Source: an uncultured Bacteroidia bacterium
Lineage (GTDB): Bacteria; Bacteroidota; Bacteroidia; Bacteroidales; UBA932
Length of the DNA: 64,000 nt
Assembly: GCA_902790635.1 (NCBI GenBank)
Contig: CADASN010000006.1
Location: 28,784-92,783 of the forward strand
Reading direction: 5' to 3'
Shown: one piece after another, positions 26,634 to 34,536 of the stretch
How positions within the stretch are numbered: the stretch's first letter is position 1
How the letters are laid out: every line of letters begins with the position of its first letter
Program-made: the position numbers and the translations under genes
The notes under the pieces: model-generated
Seen by the model: the letters and a program-made list of their open reading frames with translations, nothing else
What the model was told of the DNA's origin: nothing
Databases searched by the model: none

Positions 26634-27358
26634 CTTGCCACTATGGCTTTCGCCACCATTCACTGTTTGTGGTCCGGACTATTCCTTCACCATGGATCTG
26701 AGATCTTTAGGTGTGTCGTGTCTAGTCTCTGCACCTTCCTCCCGTAGGAGGCTTGGCTCAAGATTACCATCGGCATGACCCGTTAAGGTTTCCTTGAATT
26801 TACGACATTCTACATCGTTCTTTTCAGAACGCGCACTCATTCGTGCTCTTCCTCGATAATTACTTGTAAGTGCATGGCAATTGGGGCAAAGTAATTGGAG
26901 ATTCTCAAGTCGATTATCTGAATTTAATCCATTTATATGATGAATCTCCAATGGAATTGGCTTATCCTGCCATGTATCAAGACCACATTTTTCACATCGG
27001 CATATCCCTGTAGTTCTTTTATAATGCTCGCGAAGCCTCCACGAACATTTATATGAAGAATTCTCTATAAAGATATCTTGATCTGAAAAACCACTCTTGG
27101 GTTTGAAAGCAAGGCCAACATTCCAGCCTTGACCTGTAAAATGGGAACTATCCATTCCGTTATCGATTATTAATCGCTTAATAGTTCGATAGTTTCCACC
27201 AATAGGTTTAAGCCCTAATTGTCGCAAAACACCGGCAACGGATTTGTTATCTGCAACCGCTTGTTTTACATCATCAATCGTGTAGCCTACTCTGCTCATA
27301 TTGCAAAGTTAAGCTTTACTCTCACGTTTTACAAATAATTATGTCAAAGAACTAGCAT
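26634..27358 (-). ncRNA. group I intron (self-splicing ribozyme) in tRNA-Leu(UAA)
   Basis: The 725-nt intron can be folded on the complement. P3 pairs TGTCGT (26802-26807) with ACGACA (26714-26719). P4 pairs TCAAG (26793-26797) with CTTGA (26758-26762). P5 pairs ACC (26787-26789) with GGT (26766-26768). P6a is a perfect CCTCC-TACG-GGAGG hairpin (26738-26751). P7 pairs GACTA (26723-26727) with TAGTC (26677-26681), within R-like GCAGAGACTAGAC and S-like AAGGAATAGTCC. P8 uses CACC/GGTG (26710-26713, 26688-26691). A GAAA-capped hairpin (26644-26655) fits P9. The intron ends in G (26634), as required. The first 59 nt hold P1/P2 candidates, then an HNH gene. A subgroup IC-like core is inferred. Confidence 0.93.
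26679..27299 (-). CDS. intron-encoded HNH homing endonuclease
   Basis: The 206-residue protein has an N-terminal helical DNA-recognition part (DDVKQAVADNKSVAGVLRQL). The zinc-stabilised HNH domain follows: C102/C105 (CEKC), LEIHHINGL with H120/H121, DNRLENLQLLC with N129, and CPNCH with C138, C141, H142. Such enzymes cut intronless alleles and spread the intron by homing. The start lies 59 nt inside the intron. From about residue 164 the frame runs through P3, P4-P6, P7 and P8, and the TAG stop (26679-26681) is part of the P7 3' strand. The C-terminal 40 residues therefore probably reflect ribozyme constraint rather than enzyme function. Confidence 0.9.
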   Translation of the reverse strand: MSRVGYTIDDVKQAVADNKSVAGVLRQLGLKPIGGNYRTIKRLIIDNGMDSSHFTGQGWNVGLAFKPKSGFSDQDIFIENSSYKCSWRLREHYKRTTGICRCEKCGLDTWQDKPIPLEIHHINGLNSDNRLENLQLLCPNCHALTSNYRGRARMSARSEKNDVECRKFKETLTGHADGNLEPSLLREEGAETRHDTPKDLRSMVKE

Positions 27359-27399
27359 AAGTCCCTCGTGTCTACCATTCCACCACCAAGGCGTGGTTG

Positions 27400-27407
27400 C
27401 AAAGGTA
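27400..27407 (-). promoter_or_regulatory. -7 box of tRNA-Leu
   Basis: Complement reads TACCTTTG, ending 7 nt before the tRNA 5' end; a TTG (plus-strand 27427-27429) lies 19 nt upstream. Confidence 0.65.
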
Positions 27408-27440
27408 GTTATTTTTTGCCAACTACCAATGCACCGGAAA

Positions 27441-28955
27441 CTACTGCGGACGCGGGCCGCCGGGACGGCCGCCGCCCATGCCGAAGAAGCCGCGCTGTTC
27501 GGTCTTGGCGTTCGGGTCGATGGCCTTGGCAACGATCTCGGCGATCTTGCGGGCGCCCTGCTGGGTCGGATGGATGCCATCCGCCTGATAGAGAGCATCC
27601 TGGCCGGTGAAGGCCGTATGGAGATCGATGATCTCCAGCTTGTTCTTCTTTGCGGCAGCTTCGATGGCGGGGATCTCCTCCCCGGCAATCAGCTGCTCAT
27701 TGATGGTCCAGCTGTCCTTGATGGCGGGAATCGGCGTGCAGAGCAGGATCCGCGGCTTCGAAGGCAGGGCCTTCAGCGCATCGATCATCTTCTGCAGGTC
27801 GGCGGCGAAAGCCTTCCGGTCCTTCCAGTTGTGCGACTTGGTGTCGTTGGTGCCCAGCTTGATCACGACCACGTCCGGCTGGAACGCCAGCGCATCCTGC
27901 CAGGCCAGTTCGTTCGTGTACGGCAGGTCGCCGGTCGTCATCAGCGTACGGGCGGATACGCCCAGGTTCTTCACGAAATAGCCGTCTCCCAGCATCGTCT
28001 GCATCTGGGCGGGATAGCCGTTGGTGCTGCGCAGGTCGATGCCGTGGCCGTCCGTGATGCTGTCGCCGATGCAGGCCACGCGGACGGCGTCCTGCCGGGG
28101 CGCCTTCAGGTTCTCCAGCCAGGCCGAGAGGTCGGAGACCATCTGGTCATGGTAGGCGAAGAACGGCATGTAGCCGTAGCCATGCCCGCCGGTCGGATAG
28201 ATGTGGATCGAGCAGCTGTTGCCGGCATTGCGCATCGCGGTGTAGTAGGCGATCGCGTTCGGCACGGGCGGCACGAGGTTGTCGTCGCTCGAGAGCACGA
28301 GGAAGGCGGGCGGGGTGATGTGGCTGCGCACCTGGCGCTCATTGCTGTACAGCGCCACCAGCGCCGGGTCCTTCTGTCCCTCTTCGCCGAGCAGGCCATC
28401 CAGGGAGCCCTGGTGCGTGCCGCGTCCCATCGTGATCACCGGATAGACCAGGATCTGGAAATCGGGACGCAGCTCATAGGGTGTGTGCGTAGCAATCGTG
28501 GAGGCGAGGTGACCGCCGGCGGAGGAGCCCATGATGCCGATGTCGCGGGGATTCAGTTTCCACACGGCAGCACTGTCGCGCACGATGCGCATGGCCGTCT
28601 CGACGTCCGTGATGGGCAGGGTCCGGTCCCCGTGGGGGATGCGGTAGTTCACGAGCATGAATGCGATGCCACGCTCATTGAAAAACGGTGCCCAGGCCGA
28701 TCCTTCATGGGTATTGGACAGCACGGCATAGCCGCCGCCCGGGCAGTCGACGACCGCGCGTCCGGTCGGCTCCTGAGGCAGATATACCACCATCTGCGCC
28801 GCCCCGTCGGGGGTCAGGTCCAGCGTGAACTGACGCGCCGGCACGGCCAGCCCTTCGAGGACGGGCGCCTGGCCGAAGCCGAAACCCGGCTGTGCGCCGG
28901 CGGTCAGCGCAACCGCCAGCAGCAGGGAGATGAATACAAACTTTTTCATATCCAT
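27441..28955 (-). CDS. two-domain secreted esterase: alpha/beta hydrolase plus SGNH/GDSL hydrolase
   Basis: After a signal peptide (KFVFISLLLAVALTAGA), residues of about 40-290 form an alpha/beta hydrolase of the acetyl-xylan-esterase/BD-FAE type with nucleophile motif GSSAGGH and a catalytic-His region PTGGHGYGY. From about 295 an SGNH hydrolase follows with block I CIGDSITDGHG, block III KLGTNDTKSH and block V QADGIHPT. Both domains typically remove acetyl or other acyl groups from polysaccharides, so it is likely a bifunctional carbohydrate deacetylase in the periplasm. It begins 4 nt after the rodA stop and is the last gene of the rod-shape operon. A second ATG at 28949 is possible. Confidence 0.85.
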   Translation of the reverse strand: MDMKKFVFISLLLAVALTAGAQPGFGFGQAPVLEGLAVPARQFTLDLTPDGAAQMVVYLPQEPTGRAVVDCPGGGYAVLSNTHEGSAWAPFFNERGIAFMLVNYRIPHGDRTLPITDVETAMRIVRDSAAVWKLNPRDIGIMGSSAGGHLASTIATHTPYELRPDFQILVYPVITMGRGTHQGSLDGLLGEEGQKDPALVALYSNERQVRSHITPPAFLVLSSDDNLVPPVPNAIAYYTAMRNAGNSCSIHIYPTGGHGYGYMPFFAYHDQMVSDLSAWLENLKAPRQDAVRVACIGDSITDGHGIDLRSTNGYPAQMQTMLGDGYFVKNLGVSARTLMTTGDLPYTNELAWQDALAFQPDVVVIKLGTNDTKSHNWKDRKAFAADLQKMIDALKALPSKPRILLCTPIPAIKDSWTINEQLIAGEEIPAIEAAAKKNKLEIIDLHTAFTGQDALYQADGIHPTQQGARKIAEIVAKAIDPNAKTEQRGFFGMGGGRPGGPRPQ

Positions 28956-28959
28956 AAAA

Positions 28960-30273
28960 TTAGAAATATTTCTTCTCCTGGCGGTCCAGGGCGATGAAAA
29001 TGAAGATCATCACCGAGAACGCCCACAACGACGACCCGCCGTAGCTGAGCAGCGGCAGCGGGATGCCGATCACCGGCATCAGTCCGATGGTCATGCCGAT
29101 ATTGATGAACAGGTGCATGAAAAGGCACGCCGCCAGACAATAGCCGTAGATCCGGGTGAAGGCCTCCCGGCTCTTGTCCGCATCCGAGATGATGCGCCAG
29201 ATCATGACGACATAGAGCAGGATCACAAGCAGGCAGCCGAAGAATCCCCATTCTTCGCCCACCGTGCAGAAAATGAAATCCGTACTTTGCTCCGGCACGA
29301 AGCCGTAAGTGGTCTGCGTCCCCTGGAGGAAACCCTTGCCGAACATCCCGCCGGAGCCGATGGCAATCATCGACTGACGCACGTTGTAGCCCACGCCCGA
29401 AGGATCCTCCTTGAGGCCGAGCAGCACCTCGATGCGCTTGCGCTGGTGGTCCTGCAGGACGTTTTCGAAGATGAACCCGGTGGCGAGCACCATCACCACG
29501 CCTGCGGCGAAAGCCAGCAGCGTGCGCCGCAGCGCGAGCCGCCGGTAGTTGATCGCTTCGCGGCGGGAGTGGCGCAACACCCGGACGTAGAAAGCCACGC
29601 AGACGGCGAACAGCACGGCGATGGACACCCAGGTGTGCGTGACCAGGGTCAGGATGAACAGCAGGATCGCCATCCCCATCAGGAGCAGCCACCAGCCCGA
29701 CAGCCCCTCCCGGTACAAGACGAACAGGAAGCCGACATACACCAGCGCGGAGCCCGTCTCGCTCTCTCCCAAGATCGCCAGCATGGGCAGGGCGATGATC
29801 GCCGCTACCGCCAGGGCGTCCTTCCGCCGGGCCAGGCGGAAATTCGGATTGCTCATCACCATGGCCAGGAGCAGCGAGGTCGTGATCTTCGAGATCTCGG
29901 CAGGCTGGAACTTGACCGGTCCCAGTTCAAACCACGAATGCGAGCCCTTCACGTCCTTGCTGACGAAGATGACCAGCACCAGCAGGAACAGCACAAAGAC
30001 ATAGGCATACGGCGAAATGACCTCCCACAGACGCGGATTGATCACGAACAGGATGAGGATGTCCAGCACGAAGGCCGTCAGGATCCAGACGAACTGCTTG
30101 CCGCTGCGCGCCGACCAGTCGATGATGGACGCCGGCTCCATCGAATGGATGGAGGCGTAGATGTTGATCCAGCCGATCAGGACCAGCAGCAGGTAGCAGC
30201 CTACCAGATACCAGTCCACGGTCTTGCCCAGACCCCTGTCGAAAGAACCCGGAGTGCCGTCAATTCCTCTCAT
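28960..30273 (-). CDS. rodA: peptidoglycan glycosyltransferase RodA
   Basis: RodA is the SEDS-family glycan polymerase of the elongasome. The 437-residue protein has about ten membrane helices and the family motifs KFQPAEISK, GESETGSALV, YNVRQSMIAIGSGG, FVPEQSTDFIF (with the catalytically important Asp region) and GLMPVIGIPLPLLSYGGSS. It overlaps the mrdA stop by 14 nt, consistent with the RodA-PBP2 complex being made stoichiometrically. Length is slightly above the usual 380-420. Confidence 0.96.
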   Translation of the reverse strand: MRGIDGTPGSFDRGLGKTVDWYLVGCYLLLVLIGWINIYASIHSMEPASIIDWSARSGKQFVWILTAFVLDILILFVINPRLWEVISPYAYVFVLFLLVLVIFVSKDVKGSHSWFELGPVKFQPAEISKITTSLLLAMVMSNPNFRLARRKDALAVAAIIALPMLAILGESETGSALVYVGFLFVLYREGLSGWWLLLMGMAILLFILTLVTHTWVSIAVLFAVCVAFYVRVLRHSRREAINYRRLALRRTLLAFAAGVVMVLATGFIFENVLQDHQRKRIEVLLGLKEDPSGVGYNVRQSMIAIGSGGMFGKGFLQGTQTTYGFVPEQSTDFIFCTVGEEWGFFGCLLVILLYVVMIWRIISDADKSREAFTRIYGYCLAACLFMHLFINIGMTIGLMPVIGIPLPLLSYGGSSLWAFSVMIFIFIALDRQEKKYF

Positions 30274-32098
30274 CCCTGAAGAATCTGGTGTTCAACAGAC
30301 GGTCTTCCAAGTACTTGCGCTCCTGGGAGATCTCCCCGGTGAGGTACTTCTCCAGCATCAGCGAAGCCACCGGGAGCGCCCAGGTGGCGCCAAATCCGGC
30401 GTTCTCGACATACGCGGCCACGGCAATCTTGGGATTGTCCTTGGGCGCGAAACAGATAAAGACGGAATTGTCCTTGCCGTGCGGGTTCTGGGCCGTGCCG
30501 GTCTTGCCGCACACGTCCAGACCCGGGATCCGGGCGGCGAAGGCGGTGCCTCCCGCCGAGCCTCCGCCGTTGACGGCCATGTACATCCCTTCGACCGCCG
30601 TCTTGAAATGGGTCGTGTCCACCATCGTGTACTGGCGCTCCTTGTATTTCGGATCGATCTCGATCCCGTCGGAGTCTTTGACGATGTGGGGGATGTAGTA
30701 GTAGCCGCGGTTGGCCATCGTGGCCGCCAGGTTCGCGATCTGAAGCGGCGTAGCGCCGATCTCACCCTGCCCGATGGACAGCGAGATGATGGTCTGGAAG
30801 CGCCAGCGGCCAGCCCCGTACACCTTGTCGTAGAAAGCGGAGGTCGGGATGTTCCCGCCCAGTTCGGAGGGAAAATCGCTGCCCAGCTTGCGGCCGAAAC
30901 CGAAACTCAGCACATGCTCGCGCCAGGCGTCGAAGGCTTCAGCAGTGGTCTTGTATCGCTTGTTGTCCAGGATGTTACGGAAGACGTAGCAGAAATAGCC
31001 GTTGCACGAAGTGGCGATGGCGCTCAGCAGGTTGAGCGGCGAGGCATGACCGTGGCAGCCGAGCCGGTGGTTCCCGCCGTACGGGAAACCGTGGGCGCAG
31101 GGGTAGCTGTTGGATGGCACCAGCGTACCCTCCTGCAGGCCGATCAGTCCGTTGACGAGCTTGAAGACGGAGCCGGGCGGGTAGGAAGCCATCACCGTGC
31201 GGTTGAACATCGGTTTGCGCGGATTGCGCGCGATCTCGGCGTAATGCTTGCCGATGTCGCTGAGCACGTCCACGTCGATACCCGGACTGGACACCATCGC
31301 CAGGATCTCGCCGGTGGACGGCTCGATCGCCACAACGGAGCCCACTTTCCCCTCCATCAGCTGCTGTCCGTACTGCTGGAGATGGGCGTCGATCGTGGAG
31401 ACGACATCCTTGCCGGGCTCGGCTTCCTTGTCCTCCTGCCCGTCCATATAGGGCGACTGGATGCGGTTGCGCGAGTCGCGCAGGTAGATGTGGTAGCCCT
31501 TGACGCCGCGCAGCTTCTCCTCCATCGCGGCTTCCAGGCCGGTCTTGCCGACATAGTCGCCGGAGCGGTACTCCGGGTGCTTCTGGATGTAGTCCGCATC
31601 CACCTCGGAGATGTAGCCGAGCAGGTTGCCGCCGGCGTTGAAGGGGTATTGGCGCACGCTGCGCACCTCGGCCTTGAAGCCGGGGAAACGGTACGCCTCC
31701 TCGGCGAACTTGATGTAGTTCTCGGGCGTGATGTGCTTGATGAACGAGAGCGTCTGCCAGCCGATGCGCGTACGGTACTGGCGGTAGTAGGCCATCCGCT
31801 CGCGGATGAAATCGACACTCGTCCCCAGCGCGTTCGCCAGGGCGAGCGTGTCGAAGGGCTGCACGTCGCGCGGGGTCACGGAGATGTCGTAGCAGACTTC
31901 ATTGCCGACCAGGATCTCCCCGTTGCGGTCGTAGATCACGCCGCGGGGCGGGTAGATGTAGTTGTACACCATCGAGTTGTTGGACGCATCGACCTTGTAC
32001 TTGTCGTTGACGATCTGGATATAGAACAACTTCCCCAGCAGGATGGCCGCCACGGCCACCAGCCCGATCTGCAGCTTGTTTTTCCGGGTTATTTCCAT
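30260..32098 (-). CDS. mrdA: penicillin-binding protein 2 (class B transpeptidase)
   Basis: The 612-residue protein has an N-terminal membrane anchor (IGLVAVAAILLGKLFYIQI), a pedestal domain (YPPRGVIYDRNGEILVGN) and a transpeptidase domain. The catalytic SxxK lies in YPPGSVFKL, SCN in ATSCNGYFC, and KTGTAQNPHG forms the KTG triad. PBP2 cross-links peptidoglycan during side-wall growth together with RodA and MreC. It overlaps mreD by 10 nt upstream and rodA by 14 nt downstream. Confidence 0.96.
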   Translation of the reverse strand: MEITRKNKLQIGLVAVAAILLGKLFYIQIVNDKYKVDASNNSMVYNYIYPPRGVIYDRNGEILVGNEVCYDISVTPRDVQPFDTLALANALGTSVDFIRERMAYYRQYRTRIGWQTLSFIKHITPENYIKFAEEAYRFPGFKAEVRSVRQYPFNAGGNLLGYISEVDADYIQKHPEYRSGDYVGKTGLEAAMEEKLRGVKGYHIYLRDSRNRIQSPYMDGQEDKEAEPGKDVVSTIDAHLQQYGQQLMEGKVGSVVAIEPSTGEILAMVSSPGIDVDVLSDIGKHYAEIARNPRKPMFNRTVMASYPPGSVFKLVNGLIGLQEGTLVPSNSYPCAHGFPYGGNHRLGCHGHASPLNLLSAIATSCNGYFCYVFRNILDNKRYKTTAEAFDAWREHVLSFGFGRKLGSDFPSELGGNIPTSAFYDKVYGAGRWRFQTIISLSIGQGEIGATPLQIANLAATMANRGYYYIPHIVKDSDGIEIDPKYKERQYTMVDTTHFKTAVEGMYMAVNGGGSAGGTAFAARIPGLDVCGKTGTAQNPHGKDNSVFICFAPKDNPKIAVAAYVENAGFGATWALPVASLMLEKYLTGEISQERKYLEDRLLNTRFFRDERN

Positions 32099-32604
32099 CG
32101 CTCGCCGGATTCGTTAAGCATCACCAGGGCGACCAGCACGGACAGCGCCGAACTGGCCAGCAGGGAGAGGACGAACTTCAGCGCGCAGAACCAGAACGGC
32201 CGGGTGCCGGCGTTGTCCACCCAGATGAAAAGGACGAGGAAAACCGCCGTCAGCAGCAGGATGGCGGGCACGAATTTCTGCCAGCCCTGCCGCTCGAACG
32301 ACAGTTCTTCGCCCCGCGCGAAAATCTCCGAGCCGAACACCAGGGAGATCACCGGCCGGCGCAGCAGGGCCACCGGCACCAGCGCGAAGGACGTGAGCCC
32401 CAGCTGCCCGCTCACGATGAAATCGAGCGCCAGCCCGGTCAGGAAGGCGGTCAGCATCATACGGATTGTACCCCGCTCCTGCGGCAGGCACAGCAGCATC
32501 GCGGGCAGGAAGACCAGGGTCAGGTGCTGCGAGAACGGGAAGAAGTTCCACAGGATGGCCTGCGCCAGGAAAAGCAGGATGTATTTGAGTGTCGTCCTCC
32601 TCAT
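32089..32604 (-). CDS. mreD: rod-shape determining membrane protein MreD
   Basis: The 171-residue protein has five or so hydrophobic helices (YILLFLAQAILWNFF, MMLTAFLTGLALDFIVSGQL, FVPAILLLTAVFLVLFI). MreD proteins are poorly conserved; the call relies on size, topology and position between mreC (4-nt ATGA overlap) and mrdA (10-nt overlap). Confidence 0.85.
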   Translation of the reverse strand: MRRTTLKYILLFLAQAILWNFFPFSQHLTLVFLPAMLLCLPQERGTIRMMLTAFLTGLALDFIVSGQLGLTSFALVPVALLRRPVISLVFGSEIFARGEELSFERQGWQKFVPAILLLTAVFLVLFIWVDNAGTRPFWFCALKFVLSLLASSALSVLVALVMLNESGERWK

Positions 32605-33434
32605 GGCCGGCCCTCCCCTGCGGCCTCCAGGGCCATCATCTCACTGCGTTCAAGATTCTCCACCACGGTCACGTAGCGGACCGTGGAGAAATCCTGGAAG
32701 AGGTGCACGTCCACCTGCCGCGTGGAGCCGTCCACCAGGCGGGTGCCGCCCGTGACGCCGATGGGCAGGTCCGGCGGGAAAATCGAAGAGTAGCCGCTCG
32801 TCCGGACCGTATCGCCCGGCTCGATGTTGAAGTGCGGCGGAATGTTGCGGACCACGGCCACGCCGGATGTGCGGCCGTCCCAGGAGAGCGGGGCGACGAT
32901 CTCGGTCCGCCCGACGCGGGCGCCGACGCTCATCTGCGGATTCATCAGGGTCAGCCCGTAGGAATAATGCCGGTCCACGGCCTCCACGATTCCGACCACC
33001 CCGCGGTCCGAGATGATCCCGCTCTGGGGCCGGATCCCGTCCTCAGAACCTTTGTTGAGGATGATGTAGTTGTGCGTCAGGTTGCGGCTCATCTTGACGA
33101 CGGTCGCCGGCGTGTAACGGTAGCCCGCCGCCTCGCGCGCCGCCATCCGCGCCAGCTCTTCCTGGTCGGCTTCCAGCCGCTCATAGGCCCGCAGGCGCTC
33201 CTGCAGCGCGGCGTTCTCCGCCTGCAGCTCCTGATTGAGCCGCTCCAGCTGGAAATGGCTGCGTATCGTCTCGCTGCCGCCCCAGAGCAGGGCCATGGTC
33301 CGGTGCGAAGCCCGGTTCAGCCAGATGTTCTGCAGGGTGGAACTGGCGTGCAACATGCCAAGTGCAGCAACCTCCAACAGTATGAAGATTGCCGCACCTG
33401 CCAGGAATGACACCGGTTTCTGTCCGCGGGGCAT
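32601..33434 (-). CDS. mreC: rod-shape determining protein MreC
   Basis: The 277-residue bitopic protein has an N-terminal helix (SFLAGAAIFILLEVAALGM) and a coiled coil (FQLERLNQELQAENAALQER), followed by the MreC beta domains. Typical motifs are NYIILNKGSEDGIRPQSGII, GVVGIVEAVDRHYS and IEPGDTVRTSGYSSIFPPDL. MreC assembles in the periplasm and stimulates PBP2-RodA. The start abuts the mreB stop directly. Confidence 0.94.
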   Translation of the reverse strand: MPRGQKPVSFLAGAAIFILLEVAALGMLHASSTLQNIWLNRASHRTMALLWGGSETIRSHFQLERLNQELQAENAALQERLRAYERLEADQEELARMAAREAAGYRYTPATVVKMSRNLTHNYIILNKGSEDGIRPQSGIISDRGVVGIVEAVDRHYSYGLTLMNPQMSVGARVGRTEIVAPLSWDGRTSGVAVVRNIPPHFNIEPGDTVRTSGYSSIFPPDLPIGVTGGTRLVDGSTRQVDVHLFQDFSTVRYVTVVENLERSEMMALEAAGEGRP

Positions 33435-34463
33435 CTATCGCATCAGGAAGGAGTAGCGGTCCGTGTGCTTGAGGGCATCGCACGTGCCGCGCGCCACTGC
33501 GTGGAGCGGATCGTCGGCGACGTGGAACTTGATGTTGACCTTGTCCTGGAAGCGTCTCGCCAGGCCGCGGAGCAGGGCGCCGCCGCCGGAGAGATAGATG
33601 CCGTTCTCCACGATATCGGCGTAGAGCTCCGGCGGAGTGTTCTCCAGGACATGGAGGATGGAGGTCTCGACCTTGGCGATGGACTTGTCCAGGCAGTGGG
33701 CGATCTCCTGGTGGGAGATCGTAGCTTCGACGGGATGCGCCGTCATCAGGTTCGGTCCGCGCACGATGAAGGGCTCCGGCTCTTCCTCTTCGGTCAGGTC
33801 GGGAATCACCGCGCCCACGGCCATTTTGATCTTCTCGGCCGTGATCTCGCCCACCTTGATGTTGTGCTGCTGGCGGAGATAGTACTGGATGTCGCTCGTG
33901 AACACGTCACCGGCCGTACGGATGCTGTCCTGGACCACCAGGCCGCCCAGCGAGATCACGGCGATCTCGGTGGTGCCGCCACCGATGTCCACGACCATGT
34001 TGCCCTGCGGGGCCACCACGTTCAGGCCGATACCGAGGGCCGCAGCCATCGGTTCGAAGATGAGATAGACGTCCCGGCCGCCGGCGTGCTCGGTGGAGTC
34101 GCGCACGGCGCGGATCTCCACTTCCGTGGAGCCGGAAGGGATGCCTACCACCACCTTGAGGTTGGGGGTGAAGAGCTGGTGCCTGCGTCCGCCCGCCTGC
34201 TTGATGAAGCCGCGGATCATCATCTCCGCAGCATTGAAGTCGGCGATCACGCCGTCCCGCAGCGGCCGGACGGTCTTGACGCCCGGACTGGTCCTTTCGT
34301 GCATCAGTTTGGCCTGGGTGCCGAGGGCGATGCACTTGCCCGTATTATTGTCGATGGCCACGATGCTCGGCTCGTCCAGCACGATCTGGTCATTCTGGTA
34401 AATGACGGTGTTGGCGGTGCCGAGGTCGATAGCCAGTTCCTGATTCAAGAATGAGAAGGCCAT
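33435..34463 (-). CDS. mreB: rod-shape determining protein MreB
   Basis: MreB is the actin-like filament protein that orients side-wall synthesis under the inner membrane. The 342-residue product shows ELAIDLGTANTVIYQNDQ (phosphate 1), VVGIPSGSTEVE, MVVDIGGGTTEIAVISLGG (phosphate 2) and YLSGGGALLRGLARRF. The ATG at 34463 gives the canonical start; the upstream in-frame residues fall in the leader. It heads mreB-mreC-mreD-mrdA-rodA-esterase, with a -7 box 26 nt upstream that is divergent from the ispD promoter. Confidence 0.97.
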   Translation of the reverse strand: MAFSFLNQELAIDLGTANTVIYQNDQIVLDEPSIVAIDNNTGKCIALGTQAKLMHERTSPGVKTVRPLRDGVIADFNAAEMMIRGFIKQAGGRRHQLFTPNLKVVVGIPSGSTEVEIRAVRDSTEHAGGRDVYLIFEPMAAALGIGLNVVAPQGNMVVDIGGGTTEIAVISLGGLVVQDSIRTAGDVFTSDIQYYLRQQHNIKVGEITAEKIKMAVGAVIPDLTEEEEPEPFIVRGPNLMTAHPVEATISHQEIAHCLDKSIAKVETSILHVLENTPPELYADIVENGIYLSGGGALLRGLARRFQDKVNIKFHVADDPLHAVARGTCDALKHTDRYSFLMR

Positions 34464-34489
34464 ATCTTTTCCTGTTTCTGATTGAATCA

Positions 34490-34497
34490 CAAAATTA
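34490..34497 (-). promoter_or_regulatory. -7 box of the mreB operon
   Basis: Complement reads TAATTTTG, 26 nt before the mreB ATG. Confidence 0.55.
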
Positions 34498-34509
34498 AAT
34501 AAAAATCCG

Positions 34510-34517
34510 TAATTTTG
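34510..34517 (+). promoter_or_regulatory. -7 box of ispD
   Basis: TAATTTTG, 19 nt before the ispD ATG; divergent from and 12 bp away from the mreB box, so the two promoters overlap. Confidence 0.55.
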
Positions 34518-34536
34518 TGGAAAGAACCTGTTGATT

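Larger units (their letters stand above)
26583..27392 (-). tRNA. tRNA-Leu(UAA), split by a group I intron
   Basis: The 5' exon is 27392-27359 (34 nt) and the 3' exon 26633-26583 (51 nt). Joined, they form a class II tRNA. The acceptor stem is GCCTTGG with CCGAGGC (one U-G pair), the D arm contains GGTAGAC, and the anticodon stem AGGGA/TCCCT carries loop CTTAAAA with anticodon UAA. A long variable arm (GGCC..GGCC), T arm GCGGG TTCGAGT CCCGC and discriminator A complete it. CCA is not encoded. The intron lies between U34 and A35. Without splicing no functional tRNA can form. A -7 box lies 7 nt upstream and a strong terminator directly downstream, so it is its own transcription unit. Confidence 0.95.

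Noticed and set aside
26634-27358. Group II intron or archaeal-type tRNA intron
   Set aside because: No domain V or reverse transcriptase is present, and the 725-nt length with P3-P8 pairing and terminal G fits group I rather than a bulge-helix-bulge intron.
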